From the NCBI GenBank assembly GCA_016290715.1, contig JAEEUY010000135.1, forward strand, positions 1-15,850: a stretch of DNA of 15,850 nt, read 5' to 3'. Position numbers and translations under genes: made by a program. Every line of letters starts with the position of its first letter. Position 1 is the stretch's first letter. Below the pieces are notes generated by a model. The model was not told the origin of the DNA. It was given only the letters and a program-made list of their open reading frames with translations, and searched no databases. Source of the stretch: Bacteroidales bacterium (GTDB taxonomy: Bacteria > Bacteroidota > Bacteroidia > Bacteroidales > WCHB1-69). Positions 1 to 8,000 of this stretch are shown in pieces.

Positions 1-1151
1 CAAAATATATCCCCGGGAAAAAGGTTGATTTGGTAGCCTCCATTTATCGTCGCTATTGTACTGCAATGGGGAAAATTGCCCCCAAATTGACTCATGCGAG
101 GGATTTGGATGATGCCATGATTGAAGAGATGGTTGATTCATTGTATGGAGCTTGTACAATGTGCGGGCGTTGTGTCAAACATTGTTCCATTGGCGTGGAT
201 ATCCCATTTATTGTACGTACTGGTAGAAGAATGTTGGCCACGATGGGAATGGTGCCGCAAAGTTTGCAGGCTACGGTAGATGCTGCGGTGAATACGGGGA
301 ATAATATGGGCATACCAGAAGAAGAGTTTGTGGATACTATTCAATGGATGGAAGAGGAATTGCAAGATGAATTGGAAGATGAAAATGCTCAAATTCCTTT
401 AAATCAAGAAGGAAGGGATATTTTATATACGTTGAATCCACGGGAACCTAAATTTTTCCCCTTGTCGATTTCGGCTATGGCAAAAGTTTTTTATGCCGCA
501 GGTGAAAGTTGGACACTCTCTTCTAAAATGTATGATGTTACCAATTATGGGTATTTTTCTGGAAATGATGATGAAGCGAAGCATATCGCACAGAATATGT
601 ATGATGAGGTTCAAAAATTAGGGTGTAAAACTTTAGTGTTAGGGGAGTGTGGACACGGTTCGCGCGCGCTTCGTTGGGAATCGCCTAACTATATGAAACA
701 AAAGCCTGATTTTGAGATGATTACATTGGTTGAATTGATTGAGAAATATATCAAAACAGGGCGTATCAGATTAGACAAAACCTTAAATACAAAATCATAT
801 ACTATACATGATCCATGCAATATCACACGGAATGGTGGATTATACCAAACTTTGCGTTTTGTCGTAAAAAGTGCAGTCCCTGAACTGATAGAAATGGATC
901 CTTATGGAAATGAGAATTTCTGTTGTGGCGGCGGCGGTGGCATGTTAGCAATGAGCGAATATAATGAACGCCGTTTGAAAATCGGTGAAATCAAGGCAGA
1001 GCAAATTCGCAAAACGGGAGCAAAAGTCGTGATCACCCCTTGTCATAACTGTGTGGATCAGTTGGTGCAGCTCAATCACCATTATCATTTGGGGGTTGAA
1101 ATAAAATCAGTGGCAGAGGTTGTCGCCGATGCGATTGTTTTAGACAAGTAA
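1..1151 (+). CDS. HdrD/DsrK-like (Fe-S) oxidoreductase, 5' partial
   Basis: This is the C-terminal part of a cytoplasmic iron-sulfur electron-transfer protein. The reading frame stays open to base 3 of the window, and the TTG at 30 is only the first possible start inside it, so the true start lies upstream. A 4Fe-4S motif CxxCxxCxxxC is encoded at 153-185; a second cluster motif, usual in this family, would lie before the window. The C-terminal cysteine-rich (CCG) domain is complete, with Cys at 816, the CCG pair at 921-926 and CxxC at 1041-1052. The first CCG domain (about 430-690) looks degenerate, with NYGYFSG where CC would be expected and a single Cys in GECGHG. Heterodisulfide reductase subunit D, DsrK and glycolate oxidase subunit GlcF share this architecture. 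The partner and substrate cannot be read here. The gene ends three bases from the convergent AlaX-like stop. Confidence 0.85.
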   Translation, partial: KYIPGKKVDLVASIYRRYCTAMGKIAPKLTHARDLDDAMIEEMVDSLYGACTMCGRCVKHCSIGVDIPFIVRTGRRMLATMGMVPQSLQATVDAAVNTGNNMGIPEEEFVDTIQWMEEELQDELEDENAQIPLNQEGRDILYTLNPREPKFFPLSISAMAKVFYAAGESWTLSSKMYDVTNYGYFSGNDDEAKHIAQNMYDEVQKLGCKTLVLGECGHGSRALRWESPNYMKQKPDFEMITLVELIEKYIKTGRIRLDKTLNTKSYTIHDPCNITRNGGLYQTLRFVVKSAVPELIEMDPYGNENFCCGGGGGMLAMSEYNERRLKIGEIKAEQIRKTGAKVVITPCHNCVDQLVQLNHHYHLGVEIKSVAEVVADAIVLDK

Positions 1152-1154
1152 TAC

Positions 1155-1643
1155 TTACTCGTTGGGGAGGGTAAGACGGAAAACGATTCGCAATTTCCCG
1201 TTTTCATAATGGGAACTGGTAATGCGAAAAGTGCCGATTTGTGCGGTATGTTCGACGTGTGTTCCTGTACAAAGGCATTCATCGTAATTTCCGATATGCA
1301 CGATGCGAACGGTTTCGCTTACATTGGCGGGTAACCGGGTTAAGTCAAAACGGGTGGCAACTTCATCCAACCGGGCAAACTCCATAGTAACAGGCAGGTC
1401 TTGTTTGATAACTTCGTTGACGCGTTGTTCAATATGGGCAATTTCTTCTTCGGTAAGCGCTCGCGGAAAAAGATAATCCAATTTCGACTTTTTCCGTTCC
1501 ACATGGCTGCTGACAGCACGACCGCAGTTCCACATTTTAACCATGGTCCCATTTAAAATGTGCTCCGCCGTATGCGCGGGCGGGAACTCTTCTTTGTTGT
1601 GTGCGTTTAAGACAGGTTCTTGTTCCATGTTTTTTAGTAACAT
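1155..1643 (-). CDS. AlaX-type alanyl-tRNA editing protein
   Basis: Predicted freestanding trans-editing protein that deacylates mischarged tRNA-Ala (typically Ser-tRNA-Ala) in the cytoplasm. It contains the two zinc-binding motifs of the AlaRS/ThrRS editing (SAD) fold: HTAEH (His24 and His28) and CTGTH (Cys125 and His129). At 162 residues it matches the short AlaX class, without the N-terminal domain of longer forms. Two ATG starts are possible, at 1643 and at 1628 (Met6), and neither has a Shine-Dalgarno sequence. The motifs are unaffected by the choice. It lies 40 bases downstream of the HAD gene on the same strand, so co-transcription is likely. Its stop is three bases from the stop of the convergent iron-sulfur gene, with no hairpin between them. 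Confidence 0.85.
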   Translation of the reverse strand: MLLKNMEQEPVLNAHNKEEFPPAHTAEHILNGTMVKMWNCGRAVSSHVERKKSKLDYLFPRALTEEEIAHIEQRVNEVIKQDLPVTMEFARLDEVATRFDLTRLPANVSETVRIVHIGNYDECLCTGTHVEHTAQIGTFRITSSHYENGKLRIVFRLTLPNE

Positions 1644-1683
1644 TAATAACGATGATGAGGGTGGGGAAGCATTGTATTCTGTG

Positions 1684-2388
1684 TTACAACAAGATTTTTG
1701 TCAATTCTTCAAAAGTATTGATTTTTATCATTTTTTCGTGGTTGAAGTCCTCAATAACTTCATGTTGCCACATGACAGCATAGGGAACGTAAATAGCAGT
1801 GGCTCCAATATTGAGAGCGGGCAAAATATCCGATCGGAGAGAGTTTCCAATCATAAGTAATTCAGTAGGAGTGATTTGGAGTTGTGCGCATAATTTGCGA
1901 TAATCTTCTTCTTTTTTATCGGTAACAATGAAGATCTGATTGAAAAACGGTAGTAACCCAGAGCGTTTTAGTTTATTTTCCTGAGTGAGAAGTTCGCCTT
2001 TAGTATAGATAACCAGTTTGTATTTTTCACTTTCTTTAAGAAGTTTCAGCGTTTCGACCACTCCTGCAAGTGGCGTGGCTGGAAGGCGAACAAGCTTGCG
2101 TCCCGCTTCAATAATCTTGCCAATGTCATTCGCGGGAATTTTTCCATCGCTCACCTTGACAGCCGTTTCTATTAATGACATGGTGAAAGCGACGGCGCCG
2201 TACCCATAGTCATCCATGTTGTCCATCTCTATCTCAAAAAGTCGGGAAGATATCTCTTCTTTATCCCCGTAAGGAGCCAATATGTCGCACATAAAATCCT
2301 CCGTTTGACGAAAAAATGGTTCGTTGTCCCATAGAGTGTCGTCGGCATCAAAAGCAATAACTTTTATGTTGTTTAGGAATGACTGCAT
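1684..2388 (-). CDS. HAD-superfamily hydrolase (phosphatase-like)
   Basis: A 234-residue soluble HAD hydrolase that probably removes phosphate from a small metabolite. Motif I is FDADDTLW (nucleophile Asp14, acid/base Asp16). Motif II is the Thr in VIYTKG. A lysine in the DKKEEDYRK stretch serves as motif III, and GNSLRSDILPA supplies the acidic motif IV. The roughly 130 residues between motifs I and II form a helical cap, as in subfamily I enzymes such as YjjG or phosphoglycolate phosphatase. The substrate cannot be assigned. The ATG at 2388 puts motif I at the usual place near the N terminus. AlaX follows after 40 bases; ffh lies 186 bases upstream, so it may have its own promoter, although I found no consensus -7 box. 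Confidence 0.85.
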   Translation of the reverse strand: MQSFLNNIKVIAFDADDTLWDNEPFFRQTEDFMCDILAPYGDKEEISSRLFEIEMDNMDDYGYGAVAFTMSLIETAVKVSDGKIPANDIGKIIEAGRKLVRLPATPLAGVVETLKLLKESEKYKLVIYTKGELLTQENKLKRSGLLPFFNQIFIVTDKKEEDYRKLCAQLQITPTELLMIGNSLRSDILPALNIGATAIYVPYAVMWQHEVIEDFNHEKMIKINTFEELTKILL

Positions 2389-2574
2389 GATGATATTTTT
2401 ATGGATGATAGCAAATAAACTTCTGCATATAAAGTAACATACATTTATGGCAATAAGAAAAAGCTACTGCACTAATGTAATGAGAGTTGTTGCAATTTGG
2501 AAGGTTTTTTCCAAAGGATAAAGCAATTGTTTTTTTAGATGTTAGTATAAGAATTGTCAGACAAAATCAGACGA
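2389..2574. other. Intergenic spacer between the HAD gene and ffh
   Basis: About 186 AT-rich bases with no convincing small gene, tRNA or 4.5S RNA. The only structure seen is a 7-bp stem (2496-2502 with 2509-2515) without a following U-run on the minus strand, too weak to call a terminator. A promoter for the HAD/AlaX pair may lie here but no consensus box was found. Confidence 0.5.
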
Positions 2575-3900
2575 TTAACGTCTTCCTAACGCATTCATAA
2601 AACCTTTCGCTTTTCCGTTGTTGATCATCTTCATTACTTTGCGTGTGTCAAAAAATTGTTTAATGAGACGGTTTACTTCTTGGATATCAGTCCCACTTCC
2701 GTTTGCAATACGTTTTTTACGGCTTCCATTGATAATATCTGGATTTTGGCGTTCTTCCGGTGTCATTGATAAAATAATGGCTTCCACACTCTTGAAAGCA
2801 TTGTCATCAATATCCAGATCACGAACGGCTTTTCCCATTCCGGGGATCATAGACATCAAATCCTTTACATTCCCCATTTTCTTAATTTGCTGTATTTGAT
2901 TCAGGAAGTCGTTAAAGTCAAATTGGTTTTTAGCTAATTTCTTTTGTAATTTGGCGGCTTCTTCGGCATCAAATTGGGCTTGGGCAGTTTCAACAAAAGA
3001 TCGGATATCTCCCATTCCCAACATACGTTCTGCCATACGATCGGGGTGGAAAACATCTAAAGCTTCCATTTTTTCTCCTAACCCTACAAATTTAATCGGC
3101 TTATTGACCACAGCTTTGATGGTAAGTGCTGCACCGCCGCGCGTATCCCCATCCATTTTGGTCAAAATAACACCATCAAAATTTAATTTGTCATTGAAAG
3201 CTTTGGCCGTGTTTACCGCATCTTGTCCAGTCATGGCATCTACCACGAAGAGGATCTCGTGGGGGTGGACGCTATCTTTGATGTTGCCAATTTCGTCCAT
3301 CATCTCCTGGTCAATGGCCAAACGACCGGCGGTATCAATAATCACCACATCATAACCATATTCTTTTGCGTGGGCAACAGCCTTTTTCGCAATTTCCACA
3401 GGTTTGTTATTCCCTTCTTCTGTATAAACGGGCACATCAATCTGTTCGCCCAACACTTTTATTTGGTCAATAGCGGCCGGACGATACACGTCGCAAGCAA
3501 CCAACAAAGGTTTTTTTCTGCGTTTGTCTTTTAATAGTTTGGCTAATTTGGCTGCATGCGTTGTTTTACCAGATCCTTGCAATCCTGCCATTAAAATGAT
3601 AGCAGGGTTGGCATTGAGGTTGATCTCCTCGGTATCTGTCCCCATCAATTTGATTAATTCATCATAGGTGATTTTTACCATCAATTGGCTGGGGGAAACC
3701 GCCTTGAGGACATTCATCCCTAATGCCTTTTTCTTTACCTCATCGGTAAAATCTTTTGCAATTTTATAATTGACATCCGCATCCAAAAGTGCTTTGCGCA
3801 CTTCTTTCATCGTTTCTGCAACGTTGATTTCTGTAATATACCCTTGTCCTTTAAGTACTTTAAATGCGCGTTCAAAGCGGTCGCTTAAACTATCAAACAT
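2575..3900 (-). CDS. ffh: Signal recognition particle GTPase Ffh (SRP54)
   Basis: The protein subunit of the signal recognition particle. It binds signal sequences of nascent inner-membrane proteins and, with 4.5S RNA and FtsY, delivers ribosomes to SecYEG. It has the N-terminal helical domain (1-90) and a GTPase domain with P-loop GLQGSGKTT (106-114), DTAGR (189-193), TKMD (247-250) and GLGE (273-276). The methionine-rich M domain (about 295-441) includes MIPGMGK, the RNA-binding RIANGSGT helix-turn and a C-terminal ALGRR. At 441 residues it is of normal length. The ATG at 3900 gives the standard MFDSLSDRF start. No 4.5S RNA gene was found beside it. A -7 box lies about 40 bases upstream. 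Confidence 0.97.
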   Translation of the reverse strand: MFDSLSDRFERAFKVLKGQGYITEINVAETMKEVRKALLDADVNYKIAKDFTDEVKKKALGMNVLKAVSPSQLMVKITYDELIKLMGTDTEEINLNANPAIILMAGLQGSGKTTHAAKLAKLLKDKRRKKPLLVACDVYRPAAIDQIKVLGEQIDVPVYTEEGNNKPVEIAKKAVAHAKEYGYDVVIIDTAGRLAIDQEMMDEIGNIKDSVHPHEILFVVDAMTGQDAVNTAKAFNDKLNFDGVILTKMDGDTRGGAALTIKAVVNKPIKFVGLGEKMEALDVFHPDRMAERMLGMGDIRSFVETAQAQFDAEEAAKLQKKLAKNQFDFNDFLNQIQQIKKMGNVKDLMSMIPGMGKAVRDLDIDDNAFKSVEAIILSMTPEERQNPDIINGSRKKRIANGSGTDIQEVNRLIKQFFDTRKVMKMINNGKAKGFMNALGRR

Positions 3901-3940
3901 ATCTTTCTTTTATTTTCAAAATTTATACAAAACGAAAGCG

Positions 3941-3948
3941 CAAAATTA
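3941..3948 (-). promoter_or_regulatory. Putative -7 box of the ffh promoter
   Basis: Read on the minus strand this is TAATTTTG, matching the Bacteroidota housekeeping consensus TAnnTTTG, about 40 bases before the ffh ATG. No clear -33 TTTG lies at the proper spacing, so the call rests on one element plus position. Confidence 0.45.
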
Positions 3949-3983
3949 CGATTTTTTTTGAGAACATTACTTTTCATTTTTAC

Positions 3984-4015
3984 TTGCATTATCAGTAGTT
4001 TTTTATGTAACTTTG
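3984..4015 (+). promoter_or_regulatory. Promoter of the GAPDH-like/dikinase operon
   Basis: The -7 element TAACTTTG (4008-4015) matches TAnnTTTG exactly. A TTG (3984-3986) stands 21 bases upstream as the -33 element, within the usual Bacteroidota spacing. Transcription would begin near 4020, giving a leader of about 85-90 bases. It is back to back with the putative ffh promoter. Confidence 0.65.
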
Positions 4016-4018
4016 CAT

Positions 4019-4069
4019 TTCTATTGGTGCTCTTTTGTTTGTGTGATAATTTATTGAAAACCAATAGAA
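4019..4069 (+). promoter_or_regulatory. Leader hairpin at the mRNA 5' end
   Basis: A perfect 10-bp inverted repeat, TTCTATTGGT (4019-4028) with ACCAATAGAA (4060-4069), encloses a 31-base AT-rich loop. It starts almost exactly where transcription from the upstream promoter should begin and ends at the ATG of a 14-codon upstream reading frame. It has no U-run, so it is not an intrinsic terminator. It could stabilise the transcript or control access to the downstream starts; that role is inferred. Confidence 0.4.
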
Positions 4070-4113
4070 TGAATGATAATTGGATGAAGAATATCAAGAG
4101 ATTATGTCAATGA
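4069..4113 (+). CDS. Possible 14-codon upstream ORF (leader peptide)
   Basis: An ATG at 4069 opens a frame encoding MNDNWMKNIKRLCQ and stopping at TGA 4111-4113. That stop overlaps, as ATGA, one of the two plausible ATG starts (4110) of the GAPDH-like gene. The arrangement would allow translational coupling. The peptide has no run of one amino acid like that of a classic attenuator, and such short frames arise by chance, so this is a candidate only. Confidence 0.25.
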   Translation: MNDNWMKNIKRLCQ

Positions 4114-5090
4114 AGGTAGGTATAAATGGATTCGGAAATAGAGGACGCTCTATTTTGCGGTTGTTACTTTGTCAGCAGGAAATAGAAGTTACTCATATCA
4201 ATGATAAAATGGATATACCTCTCATGGCATATCTTTTGCAGTTTGATACCCCACAAGCTGAATTTATGGCTTCCATTGAGTACGATGACTCTCATTTGAT
4301 TGTAAACAATCATCCGATTACGATTACTCGATTCTCTGATAATAAAGATATTCCGTGGGAAAAATCGGGTACTGAATATGTGATAGAAACTGCTGTTTCA
4401 GAAGCCAATTGTGCCAAATTACAGCAGCATTTGAAATCCACAGTTAAGTGTGTAATCTTGGGAGGGCTTCCTTGTGATCACTCTATTCCTACGATGGTGA
4501 TGGGGGTAAATGAAATGAGACTGCAAGATCAGGAGAAAATAATTGCAAGTGCTTGTGGAACAACACAATGTGTGTCGTTGATGCTCAAGGTGCTCCATGA
4601 AGAATTTGGAATAGCACATGCTTTTATGAATAGTGTGCAGTCATTGAATACGAATATGGTTGAGAGGACGGATTATCGGCAGTATCATTCCACAGCGAAT
4701 AGTATCGTTCCAATTCCTTCTCCAGCCATACGTGGAGTTCAAATGGTATTGCCAGAGTTGAAAAGTGTTTTCGATGGAATCACCACAGAAGTCCCTTGCG
4801 TGGGAGGTTATGTTGAATTGACTGCGGAATTGCATTCAAGTGTTACGACTCGCGTGGTAAAGGATGCCTTTTGCCGGTATGCTGATGGTCCATTAAATAG
4901 TTTTCTTGAATATTGCAGTGCCCCAATGGTTAGCAATAATGTCATTCACAATCCGCATTCTGCCGTTTTTGACGAATGTGCAACCAAGGTGATTGACGGT
5001 CGCTTTATCCAAATCCTTTGTTGGTTTGATAGCGAATACATTCATTCATTAAGAATTATAGATCTTTTAAAATACGTGCATAACCTATGA
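4104..5090 (+). CDS. GAPDH-fold protein lacking the canonical catalytic residues
   Basis: The family is clear over the full length: KVGINGFGNRGR (Rossmann GxGxxG), HINDKMD, SIVPIPSP...VLPELK and a C-terminal WFDSE segment correspond to GAPDH. Key residues differ. Numbering from the ATG at 4110, where GAPDH has S-C-T-T-N-C this protein has C149-G150-T-T-Q-C154, so Gly aligns with the nucleophilic Cys, with a Cys one place earlier. The catalytic His aligns with Gln177, a phosphate-site Arg (RVPTPN) with Glu227, and the DNETGY segment reads DSEYIH. The dinucleotide site looks intact. I infer a non-phosphorylating or regulatory paralogue that may bind NAD, not a glycolytic enzyme. A TTG at 4080 keeps the frame open, but ATG 4104 or 4110 fits the family N terminus. 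The stop overlaps the next start as ATGA, implying coupled production of the two proteins. Confidence 0.85.
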   Translation: MSMKVGINGFGNRGRSILRLLLCQQEIEVTHINDKMDIPLMAYLLQFDTPQAEFMASIEYDDSHLIVNNHPITITRFSDNKDIPWEKSGTEYVIETAVSEANCAKLQQHLKSTVKCVILGGLPCDHSIPTMVMGVNEMRLQDQEKIIASACGTTQCVSLMLKVLHEEFGIAHAFMNSVQSLNTNMVERTDYRQYHSTANSIVPIPSPAIRGVQMVLPELKSVFDGITTEVPCVGGYVELTAELHSSVTTRVVKDAFCRYADGPLNSFLEYCSAPMVSNNVIHNPHSAVFDECATKVIDGRFIQILCWFDSEYIHSLRIIDLLKYVHNL

Positions 5091-8000
5091 ACGAAATGAT
5101 TAAATCTAAAGCGTTGGAAGTGAATCTTTCACGCACTCAAAATGTTACATTTACAATTCCTGAAGAACACCAATGGTTGATAGCCATTTCTAAAGAACAG
5201 TGGGGAATACATAAACGGGTATCGGAATTTTTCAATGAATATCATCACCCTTTTTCGAACCGTAAAGAAGTGGTCAACAATTTAGTTCCAGTAACGATTA
5301 CTGATTTTTGGCTTTATAAATCGTTGAGTTTGCAGGATCAGAAAAGGGTATTGGTTATATTTCTTGATTTGTATCGCCAACTTCTGTTGGAGAGTCTTCC
5401 AGAGGCATTGATGAATCAAGTGATATACATTTTGTTGGATTTTATTTATGCAAATAATGAATATTTCGTGCAAACGGGAACTTTGTCCAATTGTATTTCT
5501 TTGTTAGAAGACCAGTTTGAAAAGAATTTCTTCAGTTATATTTATAACTTGGGTAGAGCAAAAAAGAAATTGAAATTGGCTGCGACTAATGAAGTTACCG
5601 CTGAGGCCACTTTCTCTTTTATGAAGCGATTGGTGAACAGGAACATAAAATTTTGGAATGAATCTACGCAAATAGAGGTTTGGTATGAAAAGAATAAAAA
5701 TAAAATGGCGTACGACTATTCCAAAGAGATTTCTTCTTTAGGGATTTCCCTGTTTGAAGAATATACACGGTTGACAAATGATGCTAAAAATTGGCAGGAA
5801 CTAATTGAAAATGCCTTTACTTTTTCAGATATTATTGAGGCTTTCAAAGAGAAAATTTCCATATTCAAAAGGGCCAGTGAGCAGTTTTGTTATATCTTTT
5901 ATCTGTTGCATTTGCGGGGTACAAACTATCATCGCGAACCATTGCTGGTGGAATTAAATAAAGTGATAAAACGCATTAGCACTGATTTGGACGAGGAGCA
6001 ATGTATTGCTTCGATGGATGAATTGTTTTCACAATTTGTCGATTTTAAGGAGAGTCATATTAATTTGATTTTGGATTCGATTCTTACCTTAGGGAAGGAG
6101 ATTATCAATACCCAAAATCAAACGCTGATTCATTATCTGGAGAAGAAAATTATTGATTTTGGATTCATTACTCCCGGAATCACATACATGACCAACGACT
6201 GGGAATTAAAGGTGAATCCTTGTCATATAAAAAATGTGCGGGTTTGGTTGGAATTGATTGAATATGTGCCGGAAACAATGCAGCGCTTGTTGTCCGCACT
6301 GATTATTAATTTGAGGATTGGGGGAATTTTTGTTTTTGATACTGATTTCTTTCAAAAAGATATTACCCGCTTACTTAACTCAAAAATTTCGCCTATCTAT
6401 AAGCAAACGAAGCAGTTGGCGAGAATTTTTCCTGTCTATTTTAATGAAATTGGTGCTGAAGGACAATTGCGGGATGTTTCTACCAAAATTGATGAACTTT
6501 CACATCGTAACGATAAATTGATCCATTTTCTCAGAAAACAAATTCATACGGAAGGCAACAATTCACATATCCAGATTACGGTGGATGTGATTAACTTCTG
6601 GTTGGATCTGAAGAAAGAGCGTCTTTTTAACATACTGCCGCAAAATGTTTATGATTTAGTGGATGAGAAGGGGCTCTGGGTTACGGGCGTTCACGAATGC
6701 TTGAAAAAGTTTTTGGCGGTTGCAGGGGTGCCTATCGAGGAATTGATAGAAATGAAAAAAGATAAAATTGAAGCGATAAGTGCCAAAATCAAGCATGATA
6801 ACCCAACCGATATTAAGAGAGTTTGTTTGATTATTGAATTGTATCAACTTCTAAAAGAGAAATATATATTCGCAGCTACCGATATTATCAATATCATGAA
6901 ACGCTACTATTTTGTAGAACAAGAGGATATTGAAAAATTGGAAAAATGTTTGGCAGGAGATGACTATGTGGCTACCTTAAAGCACATTTTCTCGATTATG
7001 AAGAAGTTGAATAACATTATCTTCGACCCAAAACAAACTACCGGCTGGGAAAATGTTGTATATAAACGCCATATCGCTTTTGGCATCCCTTCTATGTATG
7101 GCTACTACAAAGAGGAGAAATTTGACGCGTTAGGCCTCACTTTCCGCTTGGAAAGAATCGCTTCAGTATTGATTCATGACATTATTAAAGATATCAATAC
7201 CAATTTCTTTACCTTAAAAACCTTTAAGGAAATTTGTGATACAATTCAACTGCTGAGGGAAGGAATGATGTTGGATGGTATTTATGACCAGGGTTTTGAT
7301 TCCAATTTGAAAATGTTACAGTATAGTTTGAACTCGGGTTGCTTTACAATTGGACAGTATATCAATATTTTCCAGTTTATGGAAGGAAGTGTTAATGAAA
7401 TTATCAATAACTATTTCATCCGTCCATACGAACCGCTGTTGAAAATTATCATTCCTCAACAATTAGGTCCCGAGGTGGAAGATAAGCACCAATTAAAGAA
7501 GATTATTGCCCAAAAATCAGAGGTGTTCTTCCGGGAATTACTTTCCTCTTCGTTTATTATTCAGCAGTTAGACAATTTTATTGGGGAGATTCTGAATAAT
7601 TTGAGAAAGCAAGCGAATATATTGTCGCCAGAGGAGTCGCAAAATCTGATGACCTATGATCAAATGTTGGCGATGAGCCCACTTTATAAGGAAACTTCAT
7701 ATATGGACAATCAGGTTTTCTTGGGGTCTAAGGCATATTATTTAAAGAAACTGTATTTGAATGATTTTCCGGTTCCTCCAGGATTTGTTGTTACTACCGA
7801 GGTATTTCGTCGTATCAATTCTATATTGAAAGTCAAGCCTATCAGCGATGAATTTGACAAGATGCTGTGCCAAAATTTAGCAAAGGTAGAGAAGATAACC
7901 GGTCTTCAATTCGGGAATCCGAAGAATCCATTGTTATTGAGTGTGCGATCGGGATCGGCAATTTCTATGCCAGGAGCGATGAATACCTTTTTGAATGTTG

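Noticed and set aside
1543..1860. Plus-strand open frame over the AlaX/HAD junction
   Set aside because: It runs antisense to two well-supported genes and shows no family motif.
2496..2515. 7-bp hairpin downstream of ffh as a terminator
   Set aside because: The stem is short and AT-rich, and no U-run follows on the minus strand.
2512..2520. Possible -7 box for the HAD gene
   Set aside because: Minus-strand TATCCTTTG has one extra base compared with TAnnTTTG, has no -33 partner and overlaps the weak hairpin.
2951..3534. Two plus-strand open frames inside ffh
   Set aside because: They are antisense shadows of a highly conserved gene.
4080..4103. TTG start at 4080 for the GAPDH-like gene
   Set aside because: The family begins at KVGINGFG, and ATGs at 4104 and 4110 lie directly before it.
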